The notes below the pieces were generated by a model. That model searched no databases and was not told the origin of the DNA. It was given only the letters and a program-made list of their open reading frames with translations. 64,000 bases of DNA, from the NCBI RefSeq assembly GCF_025564085.1, contig NZ_JAMGZJ010000077.1, forward strand, positions 1 to 64,000, read 5' to 3'. This document shows positions 9,262 through 20,889 of the stretch, piece after piece; the first letter of the stretch is position 1; each line of letters begins with the position of its first letter. The DNA comes from Silvania confinis. GTDB lineage: Bacteria > Pseudomonadota > Gammaproteobacteria > Enterobacterales > Enterobacteriaceae. The position numbers and the translations under genes are program-made.

Positions 9262-10176
9262 ATGTCTCAGTTTCATCTCGTCGCACCATCAGGTTACTGC
9301 ATTAATCAGGAAGCGGCCCAGCGGGGCGTACAGCGGTTACTGGCCGACGGGCATCAGGTACAAAATCAGACGATTATACCCCGCCGTCAGCAGCGTTTTG
9401 CCGGCAGCGAGGCGCAGCGGCTGATGGACATCAACGCCCTGACCCAGCTGGCTGGCGCAAACCAGATTGTGATGGCGGTGCGCGGCGGGTACGGTGCCAG
9501 CCGTTTGCTGGAGCAGATTGACTGGCAGGGACTGGCCCGGCGTCAGCGCGAGCAACCCCTGCTGATTTGCGGCCACAGCGACTTTACGGTGATCCAGCTT
9601 GGCCTGCTGGCTCTGCATAACGTCATTACCTTTAGCGGCCCGATGCTGGCGGGCAATTTTGGTGCCCCGGAAATGAATGCCTTTACCGTCGACCAATTCT
9701 GGCGCGCGCTGAACAACAGCACTTACTACGTCGAATGGCAGGGCGACGGCCCGGATACCGAATGCACGGGCCAGCTGTGGGGCGGCAACCTGGCGATGCT
9801 GGTGTCGCTGGTGGGCACCCGCTGGCTTCCGGCCATCGAAAACGGCATCCTGGTGCTCGAAGACATCAACGAGCACCCGTTCCGCGTGGAGCGGATGCTG
9901 TTGCAGCTGCATCATGCGGGCATTCTTGACCGGCAGAAAGCGATTGTGCTCGGCAGCTTTAGCGGATCGGCCGCCAACGATTACGACGCCGGGTACGACC
10001 TCGCGACCATGATCGATTATCTGCGCGCCAGGGTATCAGTGCCGATTATCAGCGGCCTCGATTTTGGTCATGAACAGCAGACGGTAACCCTGCCGCTCGG
10101 CGCACAGGCGACGCTTAAGCACAATGCAAATGGCTCACATTTGACTTTAAGCGGACATCCGGTAATAAACCGTTAA
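9262..10176 (+). CDS. ldcA: Murein tetrapeptide carboxypeptidase (LD-carboxypeptidase)
   Basis: LdcA (304 residues, as in E. coli) removes the terminal D-alanine from cytoplasmic muropeptide tetrapeptides during cell-wall recycling. It is a family S66 serine peptidase: GGYGASRLL (~75), nucleophile serine in ICGHSDFT (~108), GGNLAMLVSLVGT (~170) and the C-terminal GLDFGHEQ with the catalytic histidine. The ATG at 9262 follows AAGGAA. A longer frame from 9220 lacks a binding site. The gene is divergent from emtA, which generates related cell-wall turnover products. Confidence 0.95.
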   Translation: MSQFHLVAPSGYCINQEAAQRGVQRLLADGHQVQNQTIIPRRQQRFAGSEAQRLMDINALTQLAGANQIVMAVRGGYGASRLLEQIDWQGLARRQREQPLLICGHSDFTVIQLGLLALHNVITFSGPMLAGNFGAPEMNAFTVDQFWRALNNSTYYVEWQGDGPDTECTGQLWGGNLAMLVSLVGTRWLPAIENGILVLEDINEHPFRVERMLLQLHHAGILDRQKAIVLGSFSGSAANDYDAGYDLATMIDYLRARVSVPIISGLDFGHEQQTVTLPLGAQATLKHNANGSHLTLSGHPVINR

Positions 10177-10222
10177 AAAAAGCGGCTTAACCCCCTCAAT
10201 TACGCGCTGTGAGTGTCGTTAA

Positions 10223-12007
<1,785 letters not shown>

Positions 12008-12008
12008 C

Positions 12009-12060
12009 GTGCGGTCTAATGCCCTCACCCCTTCCCTCTCCCACGGGAGAGGGAGCAAAC
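12009..12060 (+). repeat. Dispersed palindromic repeat, copy 1
   Basis: A 52-bp element running GTGCGGTCTAATGCCCTCAC... to ...GAGAGGGAGCAAAC, with a palindromic core CCCTCTCCCACGGGAGAGGG. An almost identical element lies on the opposite strand at 19553-19605. Each sits right at a gene end beside an intrinsic terminator. Confidence 0.7.
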
Positions 12061-12063
12061 ACT

Positions 12064-12091
12064 AAAAAGGGCAACTGACGTTGCCCTTTTT
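12064..12091. terminator. Terminator between cvrA and dadX
   Basis: Hairpin AAAAAGGGCAAC / GTTGCCCTTTTT with A and T runs on its two sides, suited to stop both convergent genes. Confidence 0.85.
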
Positions 12092-12095
12092 GCAT

Positions 12096-13166
12096 TTATA
12101 CCGTGACCACCGGTACCCGTGGGGCCAGGGCGGTTAACAACTCATACCCAACGGTGCCCGCAGCGGCGGCAACATCATCCACTTTGACCTCGTTGCCCCA
12201 CAGCTCAACCGGCGAGCCAATCCCGGCCTGCGGGCACGGCGTTAGATCGATCGCCATCATGTCCATGGATACCGTTCCCACGGTGCCGGTGCGCACGCCA
12301 TCCACCCACACCGGGGTGCCGGACGGTGCCACGCGCGGATAACCGTCGGCATAGCCCCCGGCGACAATGCCGATCCGCTGTTCGCCCGACGCCTGGTAGC
12401 GGCTGCCATAGCCAACGGTATCCCCCGCTTTCAGGGTCTGGATGCCGATGATTTCGCTGCGCAGGGTCATCACCGGTTTCAGGCCGCTGTTGGCAACGTC
12501 CTGCCACTGCCCGGAAGGTGACGCACCGTACAAAATGATCCCCGGACGCACCCAGTCAAAATGCGCCTCGGGATGCCAGAGCGTGGCTGCCGAATTAGAC
12601 AGCGAACGCGGGCAATCCAGCCCCTCTGCCGCCTGCTCGATGCGCTGCATCGGTGCGGCAATGCCATCCGGCTGCTCTGCATCGGCAAAATGGGCCATCA
12701 GGGTCATCTCACCCACGTTTTTGAGCGCCCGCAGCTGCTGCCAGACGCTGTGTACGCGGTCCGGCTGAAACCCGAGGCGATTCATGCCGCTGTTCACCTT
12801 CAGGTAAATATCGAGCGGGGCGTGCAGCTTCGCATTCTGCAGCGCCTTGATCTGCCAGTTGCTGTGCAAGCTGGTAGTCAGGCGGTACTTATCAAACAGC
12901 GGCAGCTCATCGCTGTGGAAGAAGCCTTCGAGCATCAGAACCGGGCCTTTCCAGCCACGCTCACGCAGCAGGATCGCCTCTTCCAGGTTGAGCAGCGCAA
13001 AACCATCGGTCGCACCCAACGCACTCCAGATACGGTCAAGACCGTGACCGTAGGCGTTGGCCTTGACCACCGACCAGATGCGGGACGCGGGCGCGGCGCG
13101 ACGAACAATTTGCAGGTTATGTTTCAGGGCCTGCAGATCCAGCTGAGCCTGAACGGGACGGGACAT
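12096..13166 (-). CDS. dadX: Catabolic alanine racemase
   Basis: DadX (356 residues, as in E. coli) is the PLP enzyme that interconverts L- and D-alanine so that DadA can oxidise the D-form. The PLP lysine lies in VVKANAYGHG (~residue 34) and the second catalytic base, a tyrosine, in VGYGSRY (~residue 253). The ATG follows AAGGAG. It lies 12 bp downstream of dadA in one operon. The linkage to dadA marks this as the catabolic rather than the biosynthetic (alr) racemase. Confidence 0.96.
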   Translation of the reverse strand: MSRPVQAQLDLQALKHNLQIVRRAAPASRIWSVVKANAYGHGLDRIWSALGATDGFALLNLEEAILLRERGWKGPVLMLEGFFHSDELPLFDKYRLTTSLHSNWQIKALQNAKLHAPLDIYLKVNSGMNRLGFQPDRVHSVWQQLRALKNVGEMTLMAHFADAEQPDGIAAPMQRIEQAAEGLDCPRSLSNSAATLWHPEAHFDWVRPGIILYGASPSGQWQDVANSGLKPVMTLRSEIIGIQTLKAGDTVGYGSRYQASGEQRIGIVAGGYADGYPRVAPSGTPVWVDGVRTGTVGTVSMDMMAIDLTPCPQAGIGSPVELWGNEVKVDDVAAAAGTVGYELLTALAPRVPVVTV

Positions 13167-13178
13167 GACGACTCCTTG

Positions 13179-14477
13179 TTAGTTATGCGCGCCGTGAAAA
13201 TGTTGCGGTCGTGACGGCGTGAATCCCGGACGGTAGCGCGCGACGCTTAAATCATCGAACGGAATGGCGGGCGTGCGTCCGGAGATCAAATCACTGAGCA
13301 GCTGTCCTGAACCGCAGGCCATCGTCCAGCCCAGGGTACCGTGTCCGGTGTTGAGCCACAGGTTTTTGAACGGTGTGCGCCCAACCACCGGCGTACCGTC
13401 CGGGGTCATCGGACGAAGCCCGGTCCAGAAGGTCGCCTGTTCGATAAATCCCCCACGCGGGAACAGGTCGCCAACGACCATCTCCAGCGTTTCCCGCCGC
13501 GGTTGCAGCAGCTCGGTGTTAAAGCCGACGATTTCCGCCATTCCCCCCACGCGGATCCGATTGTTAAATCGGGTGATCGCGATTTTGTATGTTTCATCAA
13601 GGATAGTCGAAACCGGGGCACCGCTGTCCTCTTTCACCGGGATAGTCAACGAGTAACCTTTCAGCGGATAGACCGGGATATCAACAATGCCCTTCAGCAT
13701 CGCCGTGGAATACGAGCCAAAGGCCATCACGTAGGCGTCGGCTTTCACCACTTCGTCGCCACACTGCACGCCGTAGATGTTATCCCCTTCGTACAGCAGC
13801 TTATCGACCGGGGTGTTGTAGCGGAATTTAACTCCGGCCTGGGCGCACATCTGGGCCAGATTCTGAGTAAACAGCTGGCAGTCGCCGGTTTCATCATTGG
13901 GCAGGCGCAGGCCACCGGTCAGCGTGTGCGCGACCTCGGCCAGCGCCGGTTCCACCTGCGCCAGCTGGCGGGCTTCCAGCAGTTGATAAGGCACGCCCGC
14001 GTCTTCGAGCACGGCGATGTCGCGGGTGGCGTTTTCATACTGCTGCGAGGTGCGGAACAGCTGTAAGGTCCCACCCTGACGGCCTTCATACTGGATGCCG
14101 GTCGAGCCACGCAGGGCTTTCAGGCAGTCGCGGCTGTATTCTGCCAGCCGCACCATCCGGCCTTTGTTTTCCATGTAGTGGCGGGTGTCGCAGTTGCGCA
14201 GCATCTGCCACATCCACTTCAGCTGGAATTGCGTGCCGTCGAGGCTTATCGCCAGCGGCGCGTGGCGCTGGAACATCCATTTAATCGCCTTCAGCGGCAC
14301 GCCCGGCGCTGCCCAGGGCGCCGCGTAGCCCGGGGAAATTTGTCCGGCATTGGCAGCGCTGGTCTCCAGCGCCGATCCCGGCTCACGATCGATAACGGTC
14401 ACCTCATGCCCGGCCTGACTTAAGTACCAGGCGCTGGTTACGCCAACGACGCCACTTCCCAGTATGACAACACGCAT
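13179..14477 (-). CDS. dadA: D-amino acid dehydrogenase, small subunit
   Basis: DadA (432 residues) oxidises D-alanine to pyruvate and ammonia and feeds electrons to the respiratory chain at the inner membrane. The N-terminal dinucleotide fold is clear: [17 protein letters not shown], then acidic residues at VTVIDRE. The C-terminal part shows [15 protein letters not shown] and [14 protein letters not shown], typical of FAD amine oxidoreductases. The ATG at 14477 has GGAGTGG upstream; an in-frame codon seven earlier is not needed. First gene of dadAX, with a candidate CRP site about 90 bp upstream. Confidence 0.96.
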   Translation of the reverse strand: MRVVILGSGVVGVTSAWYLSQAGHEVTVIDREPGSALETSAANAGQISPGYAAPWAAPGVPLKAIKWMFQRHAPLAISLDGTQFQLKWMWQMLRNCDTRHYMENKGRMVRLAEYSRDCLKALRGSTGIQYEGRQGGTLQLFRTSQQYENATRDIAVLEDAGVPYQLLEARQLAQVEPALAEVAHTLTGGLRLPNDETGDCQLFTQNLAQMCAQAGVKFRYNTPVDKLLYEGDNIYGVQCGDEVVKADAYVMAFGSYSTAMLKGIVDIPVYPLKGYSLTIPVKEDSGAPVSTILDETYKIAITRFNNRIRVGGMAEIVGFNTELLQPRRETLEMVVGDLFPRGGFIEQATFWTGLRPMTPDGTPVVGRTPFKNLWLNTGHGTLGWTMACGSGQLLSDLISGRTPAIPFDDLSVARYRPGFTPSRPQHFHGAHN

Positions 14478-14800
14478 AGCCACTCCATATATAAGCAAAA
14501 GAACAATCTTCTGATTACATATTGATAACCCAGCTGAAAATATTATTCAACATAGGCCTTTTTTATGGTGACTTATCTCACACCTTCCCCTGCATACGGG
14601 GGTAGCGCGTATTTGGGATCTCCTGCTACGCGTCATTTTTAACCAGCAGATTATTCTGCCAGAGTGGCCTTTTTCGCTAACAGGAAAACGGGAAATCGCA
14701 AAGAAAAAAATAGCGCGCCAGCACGCTTTTGATTGGCGTGTTCTATGCTTGAAATGAGGTTCTCCAGACAGAGAGAGCTACCCACAAAGAGGGCGCGCTA
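14478..14800. other. Regulatory region between dadA and ycgB
   Basis: A 323-bp gap without a gene between two divergent units. It is AT-rich next to dadA and holds the candidate CRP site described separately. In E. coli the dad promoter is controlled by Lrp and cAMP-CRP; I cannot place Lrp sites from sequence alone. Confidence 0.6.
14564..14585. promoter_or_regulatory. Candidate CRP site upstream of dadA
   Basis: GTGA-CTTATC-TCAC (14568-14581) has both CRP half-sites intact with the correct six-base spacer. It lies ~90 bp from the dadA start, in line with the cAMP-CRP activation known for dadAX in E. coli. Confidence 0.6.
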
Positions 14801-16333
14801 ATGGCTACATTTGACCCCATGGATAAGGACACCACCCGTCTGAGCGATGGACCCGACTGGACGTTTGAGCTGCTGGATACCTATCTGGCCGAAATTGACC
14901 GGGTAGCGAAACTCTACCGTCTGGACACCTACCCTCACCAAATCGAAGTCATTACTTCCGAGCAGATGATGGACGCTTACTCCAGCGTCGGGATGCCGAT
15001 TAACTATCCGCACTGGTCGTTTGGTAAGAAATTCATTGAAACCGAGCGCCTGTACAAGCACGGACAGCAGGGGCTGGCGTATGAAATCGTCATTAACTCT
15101 AATCCGTGCATCGCCTACCTGATGGAAGAGAACACCATCACTATGCAGGCGCTGGTGATGGCGCACGCCTGCTACGGGCATAACTCGTTTTTCAAAAATA
15201 ACTACCTGTTCCGCAGCTGGACCGATGCCAGCTCGATTGTCGATTACCTGATTTTCGCCCGCAACTACATCACCCAGTGCGAAGAGCGCTACGGGATGGA
15301 TGAGGTCGAGAAGTTGCTCGATTCCTGTCATGCGCTGATGAACTATGGGGTGGATCGCTACAAACGCCCGCAGAAAATCTCGCTGCAGGAGGAGAAAGCC
15401 CGGCAGAAAAGCCGCGAAGAGTATTTGCAAAGCCAGGTAAACACCCTGTGGCGCACCCTGCCGAAACGCGAAGAAGAGAAAACGGTGGTCGAAGCACGGC
15501 GCTACCCTTCAGAGCCGCAGGAAAACCTGCTCTACTTTATGGAGAAGAACGCCCCGCTGCTGGAGCCGTGGCAGCGTGAAGTGCTGCGCATCGTGCGCAA
15601 GGTGAGCCAGTACTTTTATCCGCAAAAACAAACCCAGGTGATGAACGAAGGCTGGGCGACGTTCTGGCACTACACCATCCTCAACCATCTGTATGACGAG
15701 GGCAAAGTCAGCGAACGCTTTATGCTGGAGTTCCTGCACAGCCATACCAACGTGGTGTTCCAGCCGCCTTACAACAGCCCGTGGTACAGCGGCATCAACC
15801 CGTATGCGCTGGGCTTTGCCATGTTCCAGGACATCAAACGTATTTGCCAGACGCCAACGGAAGAGGATAAATACTGGTTCCCGGATATCGCCGGTTCCGA
15901 CTGGCTTGAGACGCTGCATTTTGCGATGCGCGATTTCAAAGACGAGAGCTTTATCAGCCAGTTCCTGTCGCCGAAAGTGATGCGTGATTTCCGTCTGTTT
16001 ACGGTGCTGGATAACGATCACAACAACTATCTGGAGATTTCGGCGATCCATAACGAAGAGGGTTACCGCGAGATCCGCTCCCGCCTCTCCTCCCAGTACA
16101 ATCTGAGTAATCTGGAACCGAATATTCAGGTGTGGAATGTGGATCTGCGTGGCGATCGCTCGTTGACCCTGCGCTATATTCCGCACAACCGCGCTCCGCT
16201 GGATAAAGGGCGTAAAGAGGTGTTGAAGCATGTCCACAGGCTGTGGGGCTTTGACATTCTGCTGGAGCAGCAAAACGAAGACGGCAGCGTAGAGTTACTC
16301 GAGCGCTGCCCGACTAAGAGCAATATGTTGTAA
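14801..16333 (+). CDS. ycgB: SpoVR family protein YcgB
   Basis: A 510-residue cytoplasmic protein, the same length as E. coli YcgB. It belongs to the SpoVR family, named for a Bacillus sporulation cortex gene; in enteric bacteria ycgB belongs to the sigma-S/stationary-phase group, often alongside yeaG and yeaH. The molecular function is unknown. Recognisable stretches are YPHQIEVITSEQMMDAY (~45), MNEGWATFWHY (~280; a zincin-like histidine/glutamate pattern is possible here) and NSPWYSGINPYALGF. It ends in a strong terminator shared with the convergent fadR. Confidence 0.92.
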   Translation: MATFDPMDKDTTRLSDGPDWTFELLDTYLAEIDRVAKLYRLDTYPHQIEVITSEQMMDAYSSVGMPINYPHWSFGKKFIETERLYKHGQQGLAYEIVINSNPCIAYLMEENTITMQALVMAHACYGHNSFFKNNYLFRSWTDASSIVDYLIFARNYITQCEERYGMDEVEKLLDSCHALMNYGVDRYKRPQKISLQEEKARQKSREEYLQSQVNTLWRTLPKREEEKTVVEARRYPSEPQENLLYFMEKNAPLLEPWQREVLRIVRKVSQYFYPQKQTQVMNEGWATFWHYTILNHLYDEGKVSERFMLEFLHSHTNVVFQPPYNSPWYSGINPYALGFAMFQDIKRICQTPTEEDKYWFPDIAGSDWLETLHFAMRDFKDESFISQFLSPKVMRDFRLFTVLDNDHNNYLEISAIHNEEGYREIRSRLSSQYNLSNLEPNIQVWNVDLRGDRSLTLRYIPHNRAPLDKGRKEVLKHVHRLWGFDILLEQQNEDGSVELLERCPTKSNML

Positions 16334-16355
16334 TCAGGTGCAGTCTGGTCAAGGC

Positions 16356-16387
16356 AAAAAAAACCTCTCGTTTGAGAGGTTTTTTTA
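16356..16387. terminator. Bidirectional terminator ycgB / fadR
   Basis: Hairpin AAAAAACCTCTC / GAGAGGTTTTTT with runs of A and T, between convergent genes. Confidence 0.9.
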
Positions 16388-16389
16388 TT

Positions 16390-17109
16390 TTAGCGTCCCT
16401 GAATAACCAGGTCGCCCGGCAGATTTTTCTGCATCCGGTGCCAGATCTCGCCGCTGTCGTGGCCGTAGCGACGCACGGTTTCATACACCTGGTCGTGCAT
16501 CCCTTCGGAACACAGTTCGCTCAGCTTATGGTAGAAACCCAGTGCCAGGCTGCGGGCTTCGGGGTTGGCGAAGTAGTGACGTCCAATGCGGGTGTACAGC
16601 CCTTTCATCCCGTTGAGGATCAGGCCGTAGATCGGGTTGCCGGAGGCAAACGCCAGCCCGCGGAAGACGTTGTAATCGAGCATCGCAAACGCATCAGCGT
16701 GATCTTCCACTGCCATGGCGCGCGCGAGCACTTCCAGTGCTTTATCCGGGTGCTGGCGAAACGCCGTGCGGATAAAGATGGTGGCGATATTGGTGCGCAC
16801 GGAGAGCAGATTATCAATCAGCTGCGGCACGCTTTCATGATCGAGACGCGCCAGCGTTTCGAGAATATTCAGACCCGACGTTTCCCAGAAGTTATTCACT
16901 TTGGTCGGTTTGCCGTGTTGGATCGTCAACCAGCCATCACGCGCCAGACGCTGTAATACTTCGCGTAAGGTGGTGCGTGTGACGCCAATCAGTTCAGAGA
17001 GTTCGCGTTCTGCGGGAAGAATCGAGCCTGGAGCAAAACGGTTATTCCAGATGCTTTCGATAATATACTCTTCAGCGAAACCCGCCGGGCTTTGCGCCTT
17101 TATGACCAT
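16390..17109 (-). CDS. fadR: Fatty acid metabolism regulator FadR
   Basis: FadR (239 residues, same as E. coli) represses fatty acid degradation genes and activates fabA/fabB; long-chain acyl-CoA releases it from DNA. The GntR-type winged helix occupies residues ~1-75 ([21 protein letters not shown] is the recognition region) and the all-helical acyl-CoA domain follows (~79-230). A probable target, the fadD upstream site, is in this same window. It is divergent from nhaB, which E. coli FadR has been reported to affect. Confidence 0.97.
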   Translation of the reverse strand: MVIKAQSPAGFAEEYIIESIWNNRFAPGSILPAERELSELIGVTRTTLREVLQRLARDGWLTIQHGKPTKVNNFWETSGLNILETLARLDHESVPQLIDNLLSVRTNIATIFIRTAFRQHPDKALEVLARAMAVEDHADAFAMLDYNVFRGLAFASGNPIYGLILNGMKGLYTRIGRHYFANPEARSLALGFYHKLSELCSEGMHDQVYETVRRYGHDSGEIWHRMQKNLPGDLVIQGR

Positions 17110-17306
17110 AGTGAGTTTTCCAGTCCACTGCTTTTTACAGAATTACTCATCATACCAGAGGCAAGCAGAGGCAGGTAGCGCAGCGAGGCGAGAAAAGGGG
17201 ATCGCTGTTTCATTTTTATTATTTAAAAAATTCCGCTTCTGCCCCCTCGCCGACCTGCTTTGCGTATACTTAGCTCGTAATAAACTGACGGGGAAGGAAA
17301 TCTGTT

Positions 17307-18845
17307 GTGGAAATGTCTTACAGTCGCGCCCTGTGGCGCAATTTTCTCGGCCAGTCGCCTGACTGGTACAAAATCACCCTTATTGTTTTTCTGATTGTTA
17401 ACCCTCTGCTGTTTCTCGTTGATCCCTTTGCTGCGGGCTGGCTGCTGGTGGCGGAATTTATCTTCACCCTGGCGATGGCGCTGAAATGCTACCCACTGCT
17501 GCCGGGTGGTCTGCTGGCCTTTGAGGCGGTGGTGATCGGCATGACCCGCGCGGAACATGTAAAAGAAGAGCTGGCGGCTAACCTCGAAGTACTCCTGCTA
17601 CTGATGTTTATGGTCGCCGGGATCTACTTTATGAAGCAGCTCCTGCTGTTCATCTTTACCCGCCTGCTGTTGAGCATTCCCTCTAAGGCTCTGCTGTCGC
17701 TGGCCTTCTGCCTGGCGGCGGCGTTTCTGTCGGCCTTTCTCGATGCCCTGACCGTGGTGGCGGTAGTGATCAGCGTGGCGGTTGGGTTTTACGGGATATA
17801 TCATCGGGTGGCCTCCTCGCAGCCGGAAAACGCGCTGCAGGATGACAGCCATGTCGATGCCCAGCAGCGCGAGGTGCTGGACCAGTTCCGCGCCTTCTTA
17901 CGCAGCCTGATGATGCATGCAGGCGTAGGCACCGCGCTGGGCGGGGTGATGACCATGGTTGGCGAGCCGCAAAACCTAATTATCGCCAAGGCCGCCGGAT
18001 GGGGGTTCGGCGACTTTTTCCTGCGCGTTGCACCCGTGAGCGTGCCGGTGCTGATTTGCGGGTTGTTCACCTGCTGGCTGGTTGAGAAACGCCAGTGGTT
18101 TGGCTACGGCGCGCAGCTCCCCGCCCAGGTTCGTGCCGTGCTGCACGAGTATGACGAACAAAGCCGCAGCCAGCGCCCCCGTCAGCAGACACTGGCGCTC
18201 GTTTTTCAGGGTCTTATCGGCGCCTGGTTAATCTTCGCGCTGGCGTTTCATCTGGCGGAAGTGGGCTTGATCGGCCTGTCGGTGATTATCCTCGCCACCT
18301 CGTTTACCGGCGTGACGGAGGAGCATGCGATCGGTAAAGCCTTTACCGAAGCGCTGCCTTTTACCGCGCTGCTGGCGATCTTTTTCGCCATCGTGGCGGT
18401 GATTGTCGATCAACAGCTGTTTGCGCCGATCATCCGCTATGTTCTACAGGCTGAACCCGATGCCCAGCTGTCGCTGTTCTATCTGTTTAACGGCCTGCTG
18501 TCGGCAATTTCCGACAACGTGTTTGTCGGCTCGGTGTATATCAATGAAGCCAAAACCGCCCTGCAGAACGGAGCGATCAACCAGCAGCAGTTTGAACTGC
18601 TGGCGGTGGCGATCAACACCGGCACCAACCTGCCCTCCGTCGCCACGCCAAACGGCCAGGCGGCATTCCTGTTCCTGCTCACCTCTGCGCTGGCACCACT
18701 GATAAGGCTCTCTTATGGGCGGATGGTGTGGATGGCGCTGCCGTATACGGTTGTTTTAACCGGAGTCGGCTTGCTGTGCGTCAAATTTACCCTCATTCCT
18801 TTAACGCAATGGATGCTGCAGACGGGTATACTGACGGCGCTTTAA
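17307..18845 (+). CDS. nhaB: Na+/H+ antiporter NhaB
   Basis: NhaB (512 residues) exchanges cytoplasmic sodium for external protons and gives sodium tolerance together with NhaA. It is a polytopic inner-membrane protein with conserved stretches [16 protein letters not shown] (~55-70), [20 protein letters not shown] (~135-155), [14 protein letters not shown] and the C-terminal [20 protein letters not shown]. The start is the GTG that gives [30 protein letters not shown] lies about 8 bases upstream. A weak GC-rich hairpin follows the stop. Confidence 0.95.
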   Translation: MEMSYSRALWRNFLGQSPDWYKITLIVFLIVNPLLFLVDPFAAGWLLVAEFIFTLAMALKCYPLLPGGLLAFEAVVIGMTRAEHVKEELAANLEVLLLLMFMVAGIYFMKQLLLFIFTRLLLSIPSKALLSLAFCLAAAFLSAFLDALTVVAVVISVAVGFYGIYHRVASSQPENALQDDSHVDAQQREVLDQFRAFLRSLMMHAGVGTALGGVMTMVGEPQNLIIAKAAGWGFGDFFLRVAPVSVPVLICGLFTCWLVEKRQWFGYGAQLPAQVRAVLHEYDEQSRSQRPRQQTLALVFQGLIGAWLIFALAFHLAEVGLIGLSVIILATSFTGVTEEHAIGKAFTEALPFTALLAIFFAIVAVIVDQQLFAPIIRYVLQAEPDAQLSLFYLFNGLLSAISDNVFVGSVYINEAKTALQNGAINQQQFELLAVAINTGTNLPSVATPNGQAAFLFLLTSALAPLIRLSYGRMVWMALPYTVVLTGVGLLCVKFTLIPLTQWMLQTGILTAL

Positions 18846-18852
18846 GTGCGTA

Positions 18853-18875
18853 AACCGGGCGTTTCGCTGCCCGGT
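18853..18875 (+). terminator. Weak hairpin after nhaB
   Basis: ACCGGGC / GCCCGGT stem with an 8-base loop just past the nhaB stop. There is no T-run, so it may be a REP-like remnant rather than a terminator. Confidence 0.4.
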
Positions 18876-18988
18876 GGCACTTTCCGAATGATAAATATGC
18901 TATTACGTTATATTTTGCGCGCCGCTGATGGCGCGCGAAATGTTTTCGTTTACACTGCGCTTTCTATGCATGTCCCAGGGAAATGATT

Positions 18989-19519
18989 ATGTTGAGATTT
19001 TTGAACCAATGCTCGCGCGGTCGCGGAGCGTGGTTGCTGTTGGCCCTGACCGCTTTTGCCCTCGAAATGGTGGCATTGTGGTTCCAGCATGTAATGTTGC
19101 TGAAACCCTGCGTGCTCTGCATCTATGAACGCTGTGCGCTGTTCGGCGTGATGGGCGCAGGCCTGGTGGGTGCCATCGCCCCCAAATCCCCACTGCGCTA
19201 TGCGGGTATCGCTATCTGGCTGTACAGCGCCTGGAAAGGGATTGAGCTGGCCTGGGAGCACACGATGATGCAGCTGCACCCGTCACCGTTTATGACCTGC
19301 GACTTTGCCGCCCGCTTCCCGAGCTGGCTGCCGCTGGACAAATGGCTGCCGCAGGTGTTTGTCGCCTCCGGTGACTGCTCTGTGCGCCAGTGGGAGTTCC
19401 TGACGCTCGAGATGCCACAGTGGCTGGTGGGTATTTTTGTTGCCTTCTTCGTGGTGGCCCTGCTGGTGCTGATTGCCCAGCCGTTCAAACCGAAAAGACG
19501 CGATCTGTTTGGTCGGTAA
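18989..19519 (+). CDS. dsbB: Disulfide bond formation protein B
   Basis: DsbB (176 residues) is the inner-membrane quinone reductase that re-oxidises DsbA, the periplasmic thiol oxidase. It has four membrane helices. The first cysteine pair is CVLC (~41-44) in the first periplasmic loop; the second pair is in the other loop, at [10 protein letters not shown] (~104) and [10 protein letters not shown] (~130). The C-terminus [13 protein letters not shown] matches E. coli. The start is the second of two close in-frame ATGs. A clear terminator follows. Confidence 0.97.
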   Translation: MLRFLNQCSRGRGAWLLLALTAFALEMVALWFQHVMLLKPCVLCIYERCALFGVMGAGLVGAIAPKSPLRYAGIAIWLYSAWKGIELAWEHTMMQLHPSPFMTCDFAARFPSWLPLDKWLPQVFVASGDCSVRQWEFLTLEMPQWLVGIFVAFFVVALLVLIAQPFKPKRRDLFGR

Positions 19520-19523
19520 ACGC

Positions 19524-19552
19524 AAAACGGCAACCTGGTTGCCGTTTTTTTT
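19524..19552 (+). terminator. dsbB terminator
   Basis: Hairpin AAAACGGCAAC / GTTGCCGTTTT followed by a run of T. The dispersed repeat, copy 2, starts immediately after it. Confidence 0.9.
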
Positions 19553-19605
19553 GTTTGCGCCCTCTCCCCGTGGGAGAGAGTTGGGGTGAGGACATCAGGC
19601 CGCAC
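19553..19605 (-). repeat. Dispersed palindromic repeat, copy 2
   Basis: Read on the minus strand this 53-bp element matches copy 1 (12009-12060) at most positions, including the GTGCGG start and GCAAAC end, and has the same CTCTCCCACGGG palindromic core. The element is compact, carries no coding potential and again directly abuts a terminator. Confidence 0.7.
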
Positions 19606-19615
19606 ACTACGCGCA

Positions 19616-19644
19616 TAAAAAAACCCGCCTCGGCGGGTTTTTTA
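19616..19644. terminator. ycgN terminator
   Basis: AAAAAACCCGCC / GGCGGGTTTTTT hairpin immediately before the ycgN stop codon; symmetric enough to work on both strands. Confidence 0.85.
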
Positions 19645-20088
19645 TTATGCGCGGGTAGGATGATTCAGTATATGGTCTTCCCAGTCGCGCACCTCGGATT
19701 CCTTCACCGCAATATGGCGCACGGAAATGCGCTCGCCGTGCATCGCTGCTTTCGACCCCGTCAGCAACGGGTGCCATTTCGGCAGATCCTTTCCTTCCGC
19801 CAACAGGCGATAGGCGCAGGTCGGCGGCAGCCATTCGAAGGTCGGCAGATTATCGCGGGTCAGCTTGATGCAGTCCGGTTCGAACTCGAAGCGGCGCTCG
19901 TAGTTACGACACTGGCAGGTTTTGATGTTCAGCTGCTTACAGGCGACGTTAGTGAAGTAGATTTCGTCTGAGTCTTCGTCCATCAGCTTATGCAGGCAGC
20001 ACTGGCCGCAGCCATCGCACAGTGATTCCCACTCAGCGTCGGTCATGGTCTCAAGTGTCTTGCTTTGCCAGAAAGGGATTTCGCTCAT
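19645..20088 (-). CDS. ycgN: UPF0260 protein YcgN (YkgJ-type cysteine cluster)
   Basis: A ~147-residue conserved protein with no assigned activity. A cysteine cluster [12 protein letters not shown] (~25-36) plus [10 protein letters not shown] (~60) marks the YkgJ family, thought to bind a metal or iron-sulfur centre. The frame can also start at a GTG at 20100, giving four more residues; E. coli YcgN has a similar short N-terminal extension, so the start is uncertain. It is the last gene of a probable ycgL-ycgM-ycgN operon. Confidence 0.88.
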   Translation of the reverse strand: MSEIPFWQSKTLETMTDAEWESLCDGCGQCCLHKLMDEDSDEIYFTNVACKQLNIKTCQCRNYERRFEFEPDCIKLTRDNLPTFEWLPPTCAYRLLAEGKDLPKWHPLLTGSKAAMHGERISVRHIAVKESEVRDWEDHILNHPTRA

Positions 20089-20181
20089 AAGAATGTCCAC
20101 GCATCAAAAGAAAGCGCACCTTATAACCAGTCTGGCACCTTGATGCAAGTTTTGCCGCCCGAAAGAGGCGGCAATAAGGGA

Positions 20182-20841
20182 TTACAGTACGCGGGTAGTC
20201 AATGCCAGTCCGTTAAAGGCCACTTCCAGCTCGTCACCATCAGACAGCGGACCCACACCTTCCGGGGTACCGGTGAGGATCACGTCGCCCGGCTTGAGGG
20301 TAAAGAAGCGGCTCATGTAGGCAATCAGCGGCACAATCTTGTGGATCATGTCGGACGTTGAGCCCAGCTGGCGCACTTCACCGTTAATCTTCAGGCTCAG
20401 GGTGGTGTTCTGCGGATCGTCTTTAAATTCAGAAACCGGGACAAACCCGGAGATCGGGCAGGAATTATCAAAGCCTTTGGCTTTTTCCCACGGCTGACCG
20501 GCTTTTTTCATTTTGCCCTGCAGATCGCGCAGGGTCAGGTCCAGCGCAACCCCATAACCGGCAATCGCCTTCTGTACATGCTCTTCAGAGGCCTGGCGTA
20601 GCGTGCCACCAATCAGCACGGCCAGCTCCACCTCGTGGTGAACCGATCCCAGACCCTGTGGCAGTGCCAGCGGCTGGCGCAGATCGCACAGCGCCGTTTC
20701 AGGTTTGATGAACAATACCGGCTCATCCGGGACCGCACTTCCCATTTCCTGAATATGCTTAGCATAATTACTGCCTACACAGACGACTTTACTTACTGGA
20801 AAATCCAGTAAGGCTCCTTGCCAGTTATGATGTTGATACAT
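20182..20841 (-). CDS. ycgM: Fumarylacetoacetate hydrolase family protein YcgM
   Basis: A 219-residue protein, the same length as E. coli YcgM. The FAH fold shows VGSNYAKHIQEM near residue 25, metal-binding glutamates in VHHEVELAVLIG (~70) and aspartate in GYGVALDLTLRD (~100). It ends with the family segment LKPGDVILTGTPEGVGPL. Relatives cleave carbon-carbon bonds in acylpyruvates or decarboxylate oxaloacetate with a magnesium ion; the physiological substrate here is inferred, not shown. It lies between ycgL and ycgN. Confidence 0.9.
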   Translation of the reverse strand: MYQHHNWQGALLDFPVSKVVCVGSNYAKHIQEMGSAVPDEPVLFIKPETALCDLRQPLALPQGLGSVHHEVELAVLIGGTLRQASEEHVQKAIAGYGVALDLTLRDLQGKMKKAGQPWEKAKGFDNSCPISGFVPVSEFKDDPQNTTLSLKINGEVRQLGSTSDMIHKIVPLIAYMSRFFTLKPGDVILTGTPEGVGPLSDGDELEVAFNGLALTTRVL

Positions 20842-20889
20842 GTTAATCCCCTAAAAAGGTTTATGTCATGCTAACAGATAATTCTTAAA

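Noticed and set aside
14801-15430. Long antisense ORFs inside ycgB, and similar long shadows inside pabB, prc and letB
   Set aside because: They mirror strongly conserved sense genes; GC-rich codon bias readily gives long antisense frames.
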